From SYOC01 sp964441775 (GTDB lineage: Bacteria > Desulfobacterota > Binatia > Bin18): a stretch of DNA of 64,000 nucleotides. The translations under genes were made by a program, and so were the position numbers. Positions 25,699 through 34,680 of the stretch are shown here, in pieces. The DNA lies in the NCBI GenBank assembly GCA_964441775.1, contig CAYTVL010000017.1, positions 34,221 through 98,220 on the forward strand, given 5' to 3'. Position 1 is the first letter of the stretch, and every line of letters begins with the position of its first letter. Under the pieces are notes generated by a model, which was not told where the DNA came from, ran no database searches, and saw only the letters and a program-made list of their open reading frames with translations.

Positions 25699-26532
25699 AT
25701 GCACGACTTCTTTCGTCGATACCGAGTCGTGGCGTCTTGTGTCTTCTTTCTCGGGCTGTCGCTCTTGTTGAGAGTGATGAATACACTTGCGCCTGGGCGT
25801 GTTGATCCAGTTGGGGTGTTATTGCTTGAAGTGATGCATCCCTTACAACTAGGAATGACCGCAGTGAGTCGTGGCGCTACGCGCGTATGGGATGAATATA
25901 TTGCGCTATGGTCGCTACGAGAACAGAATGAAGACCTGCGTCAGCGTTTAGCTGATATGGAAGAATTGTCGCGACGTGCGCTCGAACTTGATTTGACTAA
26001 TCGTCGTCTTGGAAAGTTACTTGAGTTGAAAGCTGGTTGGACGGAGAGTGCTATTGCCGCCCGTGTGGTTGGACGAAGTCCCAGTTCCGTCGTCCATACG
26101 GTCGTATTAGATAAGGGTGAAGTCAACGGTATAAAGAAAGGCATGGCGGTATTAACCTCTGGGGGAGTGGTCGGGCAAGTTGTTATAGTGAGTGGGCATG
26201 CGGCGCGAGTGATGCTTGTCTCTGATCCGAATAGCGGTGTGGATGTGCTTGTCCAACGGTCGCGAGTACAAGGAATTGTAGCGGGATCAGCAGAGAACTT
26301 CTGCGCGCTCAAATATGTTCAGCGTGGAAGCGATATTGCCATTGGAGACTCTGTCATCACGTCAGGCCTTGATGGGATTTTCCCCAAAGGACAACCCGTA
26401 GGCGTAGTGGCGCGAGTAGATGCAAGAGAAACCCGGATGTTCCAAGAGGTGGAGGTCAAGCTCAGTGCCGATCTCGGAAAAATTGAAGAAGTTTTGGTGG
26501 TTCCGTCCTCTGCTGCACGAGCAGGAGATTGA
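25699..26532 (+). CDS. mreC: rod-shape-determining protein MreC
   Basis: A bitopic inner-membrane protein with a large periplasmic domain that links MreB filaments to PBP2 and RodA. There is one N-terminal membrane helix (about residues 10-27), a coiled coil (about 60-105, EQNEDLRQRLADMEELSRRA), then the double beta-barrel domain with VVGRSPSSVVHTVVLDKGEVNGIKKGMAV and SVITSGLDGIFPKGQPVGVV. At 277 residues it is full length. It starts 30 bases after mreB, and its 3' end overlaps mreD. Confidence 0.94.
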   Translation: MHDFFRRYRVVASCVFFLGLSLLLRVMNTLAPGRVDPVGVLLLEVMHPLQLGMTAVSRGATRVWDEYIALWSLREQNEDLRQRLADMEELSRRALELDLTNRRLGKLLELKAGWTESAIAARVVGRSPSSVVHTVVLDKGEVNGIKKGMAVLTSGGVVGQVVIVSGHAARVMLVSDPNSGVDVLVQRSRVQGIVAGSAENFCALKYVQRGSDIAIGDSVITSGLDGIFPKGQPVGVVARVDARETRMFQEVEVKLSADLGKIEEVLVVPSSAARAGD

Positions 26533-27034
26533 CCCTGTCAACGAAAAGAAAAAATCCGCCTCGAAGTTATTAGTACTCAGCGGTATTTTTTTTGTTATCT
26601 TGCAGACTACGCTCCTTCCTCATCTTCCAATCGTTCCGGATCTTCTCCTGATCTTTTGTGTGTATCTTGCCATTCATCATTCTTCGGTGGGCGGCGCCGC
26701 CGGAGCTTTCCTTTTAGGCTATAGTTTAGATAGTTGTTCCGGGGCTCCAATGGGTATGCATGCGTTCGCCATGAGCCTTGTTTTTACTGTCGTTACCACG
26801 AGCGCGCGTTGTCTCTGGTTGCATAATTTCCTTTCGACGCTAAGTATAGTTCTCCTCGCTCTTTTTCTCAGAAGTTGCGCTTTCTTGTTCTGGGGAGAGT
26901 TTGGCCAAATGAGTACGGCGTTACAAATGCTTGTCTCTAGCAGAATGCTGAACGAGATAGGCTCTGTACTCGTACTCGCACCCGTGGTGTTTTCTGTTCT
27001 TGGCCGCGGAGAAGAGTTTGGTTACAGAGTATAA
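26483..27034 (+). CDS. mreD: rod-shape-determining protein MreD
   Basis: A small polytopic inner-membrane component of the elongasome. Five or so hydrophobic segments, the LLPHLPIVPDLLLIFCVYLAI start of the family domain and GYSLDSCSGAPMGMHAF identify it. The start is unclear. The frame is open from ATG 26420 deep inside mreC, and no ATG or GTG lies near the expected position. TTG 26483 is a compromise; a non-standard start around 26528, overlapping the mreC stop, is also possible. It ends one base before the mrdA ATG, so the genes are translationally coupled. Confidence 0.85.
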   Translation: MKKFWWFRPLLHEQEIDPVNEKKKSASKLLVLSGIFFVILQTTLLPHLPIVPDLLLIFCVYLAIHHSSVGGAAGAFLLGYSLDSCSGAPMGMHAFAMSLVFTVVTTSARCLWLHNFLSTLSIVLLALFLRSCAFLFWGEFGQMSTALQMLVSSRMLNEIGSVLVLAPVVFSVLGRGEEFGYRV

Positions 27035-28912
27035 ATGTACGATCTCAAACGTCTCAGTTTTGGAGCACGTGAAGCAGATATTTCTCCCCATGCGCGGATC
27101 AGCGTTCTAGGCTTGATCATCCTTTTGGCGCTCTTTGTTCTCGTCTGGCGTCTCTGGCATTTGCAGATTCTTGACGGAGAAAATCTACATTCAATGTCAG
27201 ACAGTAACCGTCTCCGCTTAGTGCGGACTCCTCCTCTGCGTGGCGTCATCTACGACCGACGCGGGAGGTTAATTGTTGATAATCGTCCCTCCTACGACGT
27301 AGTGTTGGTTCCAGAAGATACGCCGGACATGCGAGAAACGGTGGAAGCGCTCACGAAGTACATTGCCGCAGGTGAGAATTTTTCCGGCAAAATTGTAAAA
27401 CGGGACCTTCGACGCCCCTCATATGAAGGAATTTTACTTGCGAAAGATGTTTCTTGGCCCACAATTGCCGCTGTGGAGGCGCATCAACTTGATATCCCCG
27501 GTGTTACGATCGAGATTAGTACTCGGCGCTATTATCCGCCGAGCGGCTTTGCTGCTCACCTTCTTGGCTATGTCGGAGAAGTTAGCCCACGGGAACTGGC
27601 TCAGTTTTCTAATTATCGTATGGGCGATCTCATAGGAAAATTTGGCATAGAAAAACGATGGGAAGATAGGTTAAGGGGGCAGGGGGGAGGCCAGCAGATT
27701 GAAGTTGATGCGGGTGGGAAACGATTACGTGTTCTAGGAGCTGTAGAAGCTACTGCTGGGCAGAGTCTTGTCTTGAGTATAGACCAGGACCTACAGAGAA
27801 AAGCAGAAGACCTTCTGGTTGATAGGGAAGGCGCCATTGTTGCCCTTGACGTGCATACCGGCGATGTCCTTGCGATGGCGAGTCGTCCGGTTTTTGATCC
27901 AAATGTCTTTGCACGCGGGATCACTATGGCAGAGTGGCAAAGTCTGATGACAGATCCGCTTCGTCCCTTAAGTAACCGTGCTATTCAGGGGCAATACCCC
28001 CCAGGGTCAACTTTCAAAGTGGTGATAGCTGCCGCGGCGCTAGAGAAGAACGTTATTACTCCTTCAACTCGTTTTTTTTGTTCAGGAGGGCTTCCTTTCG
28101 GGAATCATGTTTTTCATTGTTGGAAAAAAGGCGGACATGGAAGCGTCGATTTACGTCAAGCGATTGCCCAATCCTGCGACGTGTATTTTTATCAGGTTGG
28201 TCAAAGGCTTGGTATCAACGCTATTGCCGAGTATGCCCGACGGTTTGGCATGGGTACGCCCCTAGGAGTTACCCTTGATCATGAGGTGGGTGGTGTGGTG
28301 CCCGACCCAGAATGGAAGAAGGAACGCTTAGGTGCGCCTTGGTTCGCGGGAGAAACTTTATCCGTCGTTATTGGTCAGGGCTATGTCACTGCGACTCCAT
28401 TACAGATGGCTTCGGTAGCAGCAGCGGTGGCGAATGGGGGCACGGTGTACCGTCCCCAGCTGGTAAAGCGTATTCTTGGAGACGACAGTGAACCGATTCG
28501 TGAATATAAACCTGAGGTGGTGCATCAAGCTGGCGTTGCTCCTGCGGTCCTTCAGATCGTGCGCGAAGGCATGCGGGACGTGGTAAATTCTAAGACCGGC
28601 ACAGGGAAGAAGGCCAGTCTACCCGACATTCTTGTGGCTGGTAAAACTGGGACTTCACAAGTCATTGCAGGTACTAAAGGAAAAGGAAAAGCCTTGCCTA
28701 GGCAATATCGTGATCATGCTTGGTTTATTGCCTTTGCTCCGGCCGATGCGCCAGAAGTCGCGGTCGCTTGCCTTTTAGAACACGCAGGAGAAGGTGGGGG
28801 GGCAGCGGCGGCTCCTCTTGTGAAGCAGTTGCTTGCTACTTATTTTGCTATCTCTCAGAATGAAAAAGGCGTTTCTCATGCGATTCGATCGGCGGCTCAT
28901 CTCGCATTTTGA
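27035..28912 (+). CDS. mrdA: penicillin-binding protein 2 (elongasome transpeptidase)
   Basis: A class B penicillin-binding protein that cross-links peptidoglycan during elongation together with RodA. One N-terminal membrane helix (about residues 25-45), a pedestal domain beginning LVRTPPLRGVIYDRRGR, and a transpeptidase domain with the active-site Ser in PGSTFK (S325), the SCD motif in AQSCDVYF near 385, and KTGTS near 535. Length is 625 residues, normal for MrdA. It starts directly after mreD and overlaps rodA by about 35 bases at its 3' end. All catalytic motifs are intact. Confidence 0.96.
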   Translation: MYDLKRLSFGAREADISPHARISVLGLIILLALFVLVWRLWHLQILDGENLHSMSDSNRLRLVRTPPLRGVIYDRRGRLIVDNRPSYDVVLVPEDTPDMRETVEALTKYIAAGENFSGKIVKRDLRRPSYEGILLAKDVSWPTIAAVEAHQLDIPGVTIEISTRRYYPPSGFAAHLLGYVGEVSPRELAQFSNYRMGDLIGKFGIEKRWEDRLRGQGGGQQIEVDAGGKRLRVLGAVEATAGQSLVLSIDQDLQRKAEDLLVDREGAIVALDVHTGDVLAMASRPVFDPNVFARGITMAEWQSLMTDPLRPLSNRAIQGQYPPGSTFKVVIAAAALEKNVITPSTRFFCSGGLPFGNHVFHCWKKGGHGSVDLRQAIAQSCDVYFYQVGQRLGINAIAEYARRFGMGTPLGVTLDHEVGGVVPDPEWKKERLGAPWFAGETLSVVIGQGYVTATPLQMASVAAAVANGGTVYRPQLVKRILGDDSEPIREYKPEVVHQAGVAPAVLQIVREGMRDVVNSKTGTGKKASLPDILVAGKTGTSQVIAGTKGKGKALPRQYRDHAWFIAFAPADAPEVAVACLLEHAGEGGGAAAAPLVKQLLATYFAISQNEKGVSHAIRSAAHLAF

Positions 28913-29978
28913 CTGGGTTCTGTTTTTGCTTATTTTGGCTCTGCTAAGTGTAGGGGTCTTAGCGGTGTACAGTGCGACTTATGATGGACACCGCCGCTTT
29001 AGTCCCTTTGCAGTTCGTCAGCTTAGCTGGGCGACGATGGGATTGATTTGTATGTTGGTGGCCTTTGCGATTGATTATCGGCGGCTTGATCGCTGGGTCT
29101 ACATAATCTACGGGATTTCAATGCTACTCTTGGTCCTCGTTCCTATTCTCGGCTCGTTCGGCGGTGGAGCTCGACGCTGGATCAATTTTGGAGTGTTCTC
29201 GCTCCAGCCGTCGGAGTTGGCAAAAGTCGCCTTATTGCTCGTGTTGGCAAGATTCTATCACCGACATGCGCCAATTGGCGGTTATCGATTACTAGATCTT
29301 TTCGTTCCTGCTCTACTGACAGCGATTCCGACTGGATTAGTTTTAGCTGAACCAAATCTTGGAACTGCGGTGATTCTAAGTTTACTTTTTGCAACTTTGA
29401 CATTTGCCGCTGGTATTCGTTTTGGTTCTCTCGCTCTGGCCGCAACAGCGGGAGGAAGCATTTTGCCGATTTTGTGGCGACACATGAAACCTTATCAGAA
29501 GCAACGGGTGCTCTCGTTTCTTAATCCGGACCAAGATCCACTTGGCGCTGGCTATCATATGATTCAGTCGAAGATTACTATTGGTTCAGGCATGGTGTGG
29601 GGGAAAGGATTTTTACAAGGAACGCAGAACCGACTTGATTTCTTGCCGGAGAAGCATACAGACTTTGTTTTCGCCGTCGTTGCGGAAGAGTGGGGATTTG
29701 TGGGGGCTAGCTTCTTGCTGATACTTTACGGCGCCTTGATGGCGAAATTGCTAGCGATTGCTTGGCAAGCTCATGATCGCTTTGGTTTTTGTCTGGCAAT
29801 TGGAGCCGTCAGTGTTATATTTTGGCAATTATTAATTAACCTTGGAATGAACCTGGGAGTATTGCCAGTCGTAGGCGTGCCTCTTCCTTTGCTCAGCTAC
29901 GGCGGGTCCTCCCTTTTGACCGTTATGATGTGCTTGGGCCTAGCGCTTAACGTTAGCACTAGGCGTTTCCTTTTCTAA
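28878..29978 (+). CDS. rodA: SEDS peptidoglycan glycosyltransferase RodA
   Basis: A polytopic SEDS-family inner-membrane protein that polymerises lipid II into glycan strands with PBP2. About ten membrane segments are visible. The conserved signatures QPSELAKVALLL, AEPNLGTAVIL, KGFLQGTQNRLDFLPEKHTDFVFAVVAEE and PLLSYGGSSLLTVM are present, including the Asp of EKHTDF region needed in the family. ATG 28878, inside the end of mrdA with AAAGG upstream, is preferred; the frame opens further upstream at 28833. Its stop codon directly abuts the convergent trxA stop, leaving no room for a terminator between them. Confidence 0.95.
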   Translation: MRFDRRLISHFDWVLFLLILALLSVGVLAVYSATYDGHRRFSPFAVRQLSWATMGLICMLVAFAIDYRRLDRWVYIIYGISMLLLVLVPILGSFGGGARRWINFGVFSLQPSELAKVALLLVLARFYHRHAPIGGYRLLDLFVPALLTAIPTGLVLAEPNLGTAVILSLLFATLTFAAGIRFGSLALAATAGGSILPILWRHMKPYQKQRVLSFLNPDQDPLGAGYHMIQSKITIGSGMVWGKGFLQGTQNRLDFLPEKHTDFVFAVVAEEWGFVGASFLLILYGALMAKLLAIAWQAHDRFGFCLAIGAVSVIFWQLLINLGMNLGVLPVVGVPLPLLSYGGSSLLTVMMCLGLALNVSTRRFLF

Positions 29979-30305
29979 TTACACCACTGCGGTGATTGCT
30001 TTAACGAGATGTGCTTTCGGCACGGCACCGACGATTTGTTGCTGGACTTGACCGTTTTTGAATAAGATCAGGTTGGGAATACCGCGTACCCCATAATTTG
30101 CAGGGGTGCGTGGATTATCATCTACATTCATTTTGACAATTTTCAGCTTCCCAGCATATTCGGTTGCTAATTGATCGACGATGGGGGCAATTGCACGGCA
30201 TGGTCCACACCAAGGCGCCCAGAAATCGATGAGGACTGGAAGGGATGCTTTCAAGACTTCACTGTCAAACGTATTGTCCGAGACTTGTATAATATTGTCC
30301 GCCAT
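29979..30305 (-). CDS. trxA: thioredoxin
   Basis: A 108-residue cytoplasmic dithiol oxidoreductase. The active site WCGPC is at residues 32-36, with the buried Asp in LIDFWAPW and the cis-Pro in GVRGIPNLILF. All thioredoxin landmarks and the usual length are present. Ordinary Cys codons are used at the active site, in contrast to the two UGA-containing redox genes elsewhere in the window. It converges on rodA with no intergenic base. Confidence 0.96.
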   Translation of the reverse strand: MADNIIQVSDNTFDSEVLKASLPVLIDFWAPWCGPCRAIAPIVDQLATEYAGKLKIVKMNVDDNPRTPANYGVRGIPNLILFKNGQVQQQIVGAVPKAHLVKAITAVV

Positions 30306-30517
30306 TAAGATTCCTCCTATTGCTATAATGGCTTCTGCATAGCAAAAAGATGAAAGAGAACCTAGTGGGGAGGAGTGGAAAAAAACTGTGAAGAAACGGA
30401 CACTTGGAAAATGGCACCAATGACCACGATGAGTTCAGCAGAGCTCAGTAGCGAGAAGAAGAGCTGTCAATCGGGTTTAAGAGTCTGTTTTCTTTTTCCT
30501 CTGACCGCTTTGTCTTT

Positions 30518-30760
30518 TTATGTGCTTAATTCTTGAGCGATATAGGGGGCTGACTCAATAACAACTTCCTGCAAGACCTCGCGTAACGGTTTGTGAGAAA
30601 CCTCTAGCCTTGTTACGAGCAAGGAGAGAACGGCATAGTATCGTTCTTTACTATCTAGACTCATATGTCTTAAGCGCGCTTTCATTGCTTTCTGAAACCG
30701 TTGTTGTGCGATAATAATTTGCTTATCCAGATCCTGTGTAATGAGGGTCATATCCGCCAT
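30518..30760 (-). CDS. small hypothetical protein
   Basis: An 80-residue soluble, helix-rich protein beginning MADMTLITQDLDKQIIIAQQ and ending PYIAQELST. GAGGA lies about ten bases upstream of ATG 30760, supporting translation. No family recognised; no membrane segment, signal peptide or Cys. It lies alone between trxA and the tRNA-Leu gene. Confidence 0.5.
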   Translation of the reverse strand: MADMTLITQDLDKQIIIAQQRFQKAMKARLRHMSLDSKERYYAVLSLLVTRLEVSHKPLREVLQEVVIESAPYIAQELST

Positions 30761-30863
30761 AGCTTGGTCCTCATTGGCGTTACATTTCCGAGGAGTTTAG
30801 TGTCGATGAGCTTGTTCAATAATAACCCATCGAGTTGAGACGCGTGCTATTGAGAGGCCACGT

Positions 30864-30949
30864 TGCCGGAGGCGGGGCTCGAACCCGCACGACCGTTTCC
30901 AGTCACAGGATTTTAAGTCCTGTGTGTCTGCCAATTCCACCACTCCGGC
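30864..30949 (-). tRNA. tRNA-Leu (UAA anticodon)
   Basis: An 86-base tRNA with acceptor stem GCCGGAG/CTCCGGC, a D-loop beginning TGGCAGAC, and an anticodon stem-loop with loop CTTAAAA (anticodon TAA at 30913-30915). It has a long class II variable arm (GACTGGAAACGGTC) and the T-loop GGTTCGAGCCC. The discriminator is A and CCA is not encoded. The long variable arm and A73 fit leucine. It is the only tRNA in the window and is not the selenocysteine tRNA. Confidence 0.96.
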
Positions 30950-31077
30950 TACTGATTTTATGGGAAGCGACGTTCCTGATTGCGAAAAATCTTATCCGGA
31001 AAGACTTGCTCTTGGCAAGTGTTCCTCTTCTGAGCGTATGCTTTACTCCTCTCCTGAGTCTTTGTGTGGCTCACTCT

Positions 31078-31122
31078 GAGGGGCGCTCCGCTCGCGCCAT
31101 TGGCGCTCACGGAGAACCCCTC
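31078..31122. terminator. long nested hairpin downstream of the LLM oxidoreductase gene
   Basis: Three nested arm pairs are visible: GAGGGG/CCCCTC, CTCCG/CGGAG, and GCGCC/GGCGC around an ATT loop, within 45 bases. It lies 20 bases past the stop codon of the minus-strand oxidoreductase and so probably ends that transcript or processes the tRNA region. There is no T-tract on either side. Confidence 0.4.
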
Positions 31123-31141
31123 CTCGTTCGCTCATTTCCTT

Positions 31142-32224
31142 TCATTTGTATCGTCTGATGACTTTGTCAGAAAAATCTTTCAAGACCTTTCGGGCGTAGT
31201 CCATAGGCGGAAGGAGGGCTACTTCCTTGATCCCTAGCTTTTCAACTTGCCTTAACTGATCCACTATGTCTTCTGGTTCTCCGACGATACAGGAGCCTTG
31301 GATTGCCTCGGGAGTAATGAAGCGACGCTCCTCAGGCATCAGGAAGGTGCAATGTCCGTTGTGGAGTTGAAGGTAGCGTTTTTCTGCGGGCGTGTCCATT
31401 TTCTCCACATAGGCACGGTAGGCTTCCCAGACATTCTTTAGCGGAGGGGGAACGACCTCTTCATTCTGTGTATACTTATAAACTTCGTAAACAAAGTGAA
31501 GTACTGCCGCCACTTGGGACCCACATTCATTGATTACACGCTCGGAAGTGAGTTGCTCTCCAGGTTGCAGCACGACAGCCGTGGTCAAGGCAGTGACGTG
31601 AAAATTGGAGGTGATCGGTTTTCCGACTCTTGCCGCTCCTGCTTGCAGTTGCTCCATGCTGTGCTGCATGATTTCCGGACGCACATCAAATACCGTCACG
31701 AGACCGTCGCCGAACTCACCGGCAGTGCGGAGGGCGAGTGGACCGTTGGCGGCTACATAAATGGGAATTGGGTCTGCGATGTTAATAAACCCTCGATCCA
31801 GATGGAGGAAACGGGTGGTGTGAGTGACTCCATTCAGCGTGAAATCAACTTCTTCTCCCTTTAACAAGGTTCGAACGACGCGAAGATATTCACGAAAGTC
31901 ACGAATCTTCATTGGGTCAAAGCCCATGACCCGCATTGCCGTGTGGCCAGTGCCAATACCCAGAAAAACGCGACCCGGCGCGATCCGATTAATTGACGCG
32001 ATAGAGTGTGCAGTAACCGGGGCCAATCGCACTCCTGGAATGGCGACGCCGGTGCCAAGTTTGATGCGGGAGGTGTTGTGGGCAGCCAGTGCAAGCGTGG
32101 CATAGCAATCGGACCAAATCATCTGGGAATCTGGCACCCAAGCACGATCGTACCCTAAGTCCTCTGCATATTTGATGAGTTGCCAATCATCGATTTTGGT
32201 AGCGACGGTTAGGCTGAATTCCAT
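31142..32224 (-). CDS. LLM-class (F420/FMN) flavin-dependent oxidoreductase
   Basis: A bacterial-luciferase-fold (TIM barrel) oxidoreductase of 360 residues. N-terminal EFSLTVATKIDDWQLIKYAEDLGYDRAWVPDS, the IKLGTGVAIPGVRLAPVTAHSIASI strand-helix and the GRVFLGIGTGHTAMRVMGF segment are typical of the branch that includes F420-dependent methylene-tetrahydromethanopterin reductase. Cofactor (F420 or FMN) and substrate cannot be decided by eye. The amidohydrolase gene lies 131 bases upstream on the same strand, so joint expression is possible. A second, clearly different LLM protein is encoded at 60 kb. Confidence 0.88.
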   Translation of the reverse strand: MEFSLTVATKIDDWQLIKYAEDLGYDRAWVPDSQMIWSDCYATLALAAHNTSRIKLGTGVAIPGVRLAPVTAHSIASINRIAPGRVFLGIGTGHTAMRVMGFDPMKIRDFREYLRVVRTLLKGEEVDFTLNGVTHTTRFLHLDRGFINIADPIPIYVAANGPLALRTAGEFGDGLVTVFDVRPEIMQHSMEQLQAGAARVGKPITSNFHVTALTTAVVLQPGEQLTSERVINECGSQVAAVLHFVYEVYKYTQNEEVVPPPLKNVWEAYRAYVEKMDTPAEKRYLQLHNGHCTFLMPEERRFITPEAIQGSCIVGEPEDIVDQLRQVEKLGIKEVALLPPMDYARKVLKDFSDKVIRRYK

Positions 32225-32355
32225 TGCTGTTCCCTCGAAAGAAATGCCCCCTGATCTTCCGCTGTTTTGATGTAAGAGACTGCGAAAAGACGAGGGGGCA
32301 TTGAAAGCCGAACCTACCGGGATGGGACCCGGCAGGCGTTCGTATTTGAAATGTG

Positions 32356-34089
32356 TTACGCGCGACCGTGGCGAAGCAGTTTGCCTGGGGTTGCGCCGGT
32401 GCAGCGGCCATCAGTGAAAGTAATTTCACCATTGACAATAATCGAGTGGTAACCCTTTGCTCGTTGAATCCGGCGCCATTCTCCCCCTGGAAAATCGTGC
32501 ACGATTTCTCCGATCCAGTCAGGCTCAATGCCAAGACCATTGAGGTCATAGGCGACGATGTCCGCCGCCCAGCCTTCGCGCAACATGCCGCGATCTTGAA
32601 AACCTGCGGCTTTGGCTGGGAGTGCTGACAAGCGGTAATGAGCTTCTTCCAAGGTGATTTTCTGTTCGTCACGGACGAGCCAACTGAGAAAATCGGTGGT
32701 GAAAGCGCCACCGGTGAAGAATTTGGTGTGGGCTCCGCCATCTGATACGCCGGGGAAGGTGTAGTCCGAGTCGTTGATCATCTCGGCCATGTAGTCTGCA
32801 TTGAAGCCCTTGTTAGGACCAAGGAACTCAACATTGAGATCACTCGCAAGCGAAAGATCCAACATGACATCAATTGGCGTTTTCCCTTCTTCTTGAGCGA
32901 TTTGGCCGAGAGATTTGCCGAGGTATTTTTCGAGCTCAGGCTTGCCGCCGTCACTTTGAACAAGCAAGCTTGGAATCGAGCCCCCTACGCCGGCTTGGAT
33001 CACTTGTAGGCGGCGGTCGGCTTCTTCAGCCTCACGTTTGACGGCTTCTCGCAACGCCGGGTTTTTCATTTTGGCAAGTTTCTCTTTTTTCGTGCCAGTG
33101 GTGAGTTCACGCCAAGCGGGACTCGCATCGTAGAGGTTCCAGTGTTCAAGGGTAAAAGCAAATCCAGTACGAACCGTGCCGGTCTGCCCGTAGATGGGCA
33201 GGCCTTTAGCGCGGACACGTTCCAGCCAGTCGAGACTGCGACGATGCACTTTAGGATCTTTGCGGGCCGGTACGATCGCATTGTGGAGAATCGGACGCTG
33301 GGCCGTGGCCGCCAATTTTTCTAAGAAGATCAGATCGGTTTTAATATCGCCCGTGGCCTGAGTGATCTGAATGAAGCCGTCGTTTTTCGCGCGCAATACT
33401 TCGCCCAAATTGAGAATGTCGACGTCACTCATGGTGTCGGTCACCATAGGCGAACCGTCGTAATCTGCCTGAGTTGAATCGGGGCCAAGCCGTTGAACAG
33501 AGAAGCCGCACAGACCAGCGTCCATGCCCTCGCTCAGCAAACGTTGCATTTCTTTCCGTTCGGCTTCCGTTGCTGGGCGACTTTTGGCTGCTTCGAGCCC
33601 CATGACGTAGGTCATGAGAGAGGCCGTAGGCATGTACTGAATACAATTGACGCCTTTAGTGGAGCGTTCAAGAGAATCAAGATATTGAGGAATCGTTTCC
33701 CAGTCCCAATTCATGCCTGCTTTCATAGCATCGTAGGGGATGGCTTCCGTGCGCGTCATGGTGAGCATAGAGCGTTCACGGAAGTCGGGGCGGACCGGGG
33801 CGAAGCCAAAGCCACAGTTACCCAGTACGACCGAGGTCACGCCGTGCCAGCCGGAAATTGTGCAGTATGGGTCCCAGCGAATCTGGGCGTCATAATGCGT
33901 GTGTAAATCAATAAACCCGGGAGCGACAATCAATCCATCCGCATTGACTGTCCGCTTGGCAAAACCCGGCGCTTTGCCGCCGACCTGGGCGATTTTGCCG
34001 TCTTTCACCCAGATATCCGCGCTGCGGCGCGGCGCACGCGTTCCGTCAACAACTGTTCCACCTTTGATGTGGAGATCAAAATCAGCCAT
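32356..34089 (-). CDS. amidohydrolase, N-acyl-D-amino-acid deacylase type
   Basis: A 577-residue metal-dependent amidohydrolase of the D-aminoacylase/dihydroorotase-like group. Metal site HTH lies in APGFIDLHTHYDAQIRWD near residue 63, TSVVLGNCGFGFAPV gives the family's conserved Cys-containing segment, and SDGGAHTKFF near 470 gives the late Asp/His. The C-terminal GYHSIIVNGEITFTDGRCTGATPGKLLRHGR is the typical small beta-sandwich end. It probably cleaves an amide of an N-acyl or cyclic substrate in the cytoplasm; specificity is open. A CCGGG/CCCGG hairpin lies just after its stop codon, near 32316-32338. Confidence 0.87.
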   Translation of the reverse strand: MADFDLHIKGGTVVDGTRAPRRSADIWVKDGKIAQVGGKAPGFAKRTVNADGLIVAPGFIDLHTHYDAQIRWDPYCTISGWHGVTSVVLGNCGFGFAPVRPDFRERSMLTMTRTEAIPYDAMKAGMNWDWETIPQYLDSLERSTKGVNCIQYMPTASLMTYVMGLEAAKSRPATEAERKEMQRLLSEGMDAGLCGFSVQRLGPDSTQADYDGSPMVTDTMSDVDILNLGEVLRAKNDGFIQITQATGDIKTDLIFLEKLAATAQRPILHNAIVPARKDPKVHRRSLDWLERVRAKGLPIYGQTGTVRTGFAFTLEHWNLYDASPAWRELTTGTKKEKLAKMKNPALREAVKREAEEADRRLQVIQAGVGGSIPSLLVQSDGGKPELEKYLGKSLGQIAQEEGKTPIDVMLDLSLASDLNVEFLGPNKGFNADYMAEMINDSDYTFPGVSDGGAHTKFFTGGAFTTDFLSWLVRDEQKITLEEAHYRLSALPAKAAGFQDRGMLREGWAADIVAYDLNGLGIEPDWIGEIVHDFPGGEWRRIQRAKGYHSIIVNGEITFTDGRCTGATPGKLLRHGRA

Positions 34090-34249
34090 AGGTTCCCTCC
34101 TGAAAATTTATGGTAAGGACCGTCCGCGGACTTCCCGAGGCCATCCTCTCTTTTGACTACCGTCATGTATAGATCATTATCGGGAGAAAAGGCAAGATGT
34201 TGTCCCCGTATCTGAACCAGCCCCACTGCATTCTTGAGCAAGAGAAGCC

Positions 34250-34663
34250 TTAGGGTTCTTCGCGAGCAGGTTCCGTGACCATTCCGATTTTTTTGGCGCC
34301 TGCACGTTGGACTGCGGCCATGACTTCAGCGACACGCCCATAGGGTACGTTTTTATCAGCTCGCACATGGACGGAGCGGTTGGGATCAGCGCCCAAAAGA
34401 GGAGTGAGTTTGCCTGAAATCTCATTAACGGCCAGAGGAGCCCCATCGAGTCTCACGGATCCATCGCTGGTGATGGCCAGGACGAGTTGGTCGTGCACTA
34501 CTCCTAGCGGCTGCGCCGCTACTTTTGGCAGAGCAACATTGACGCCTTGTTGGAGCATGGGGGCCGTAATCATGAAAATCACGAGCAGGACCAGCATGAC
34601 ATCAACCAGGGGGGTGATGTTGATTTGCGCAATAGGAGGAGTTTTTTTTCTGGCGGGAGTCAT
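34250..34663 (-). CDS. exbD: ExbD/TolR biopolymer transport protein
   Basis: A 137-residue inner-membrane protein with one N-terminal membrane helix (INITPLVDVMLVLLVIFMITAPML), including the membrane Asp (LVDVMLVLL) that carries protons in ExbD/TolR. A periplasmic domain follows, ending VAEVMAAVQRAGAKKIGMV. It begins 17 bases after exbB with AAGGTGG as ribosome binding site. Together they form a proton-driven motor for TonB, encoded at 20 kb, or for a Tol system whose other parts are not here. Confidence 0.9.
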   Translation of the reverse strand: MTPARKKTPPIAQINITPLVDVMLVLLVIFMITAPMLQQGVNVALPKVAAQPLGVVHDQLVLAITSDGSVRLDGAPLAVNEISGKLTPLLGADPNRSVHVRADKNVPYGRVAEVMAAVQRAGAKKIGMVTEPAREEP

Positions 34664-34680
34664 GCAGGGTGTCCACCTTG

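Noticed and set aside
29979..30305. Thioredoxin as a third selenoprotein
   Set aside because: The active site is an ordinary WCGPC with two Cys codons and no in-frame UGA.
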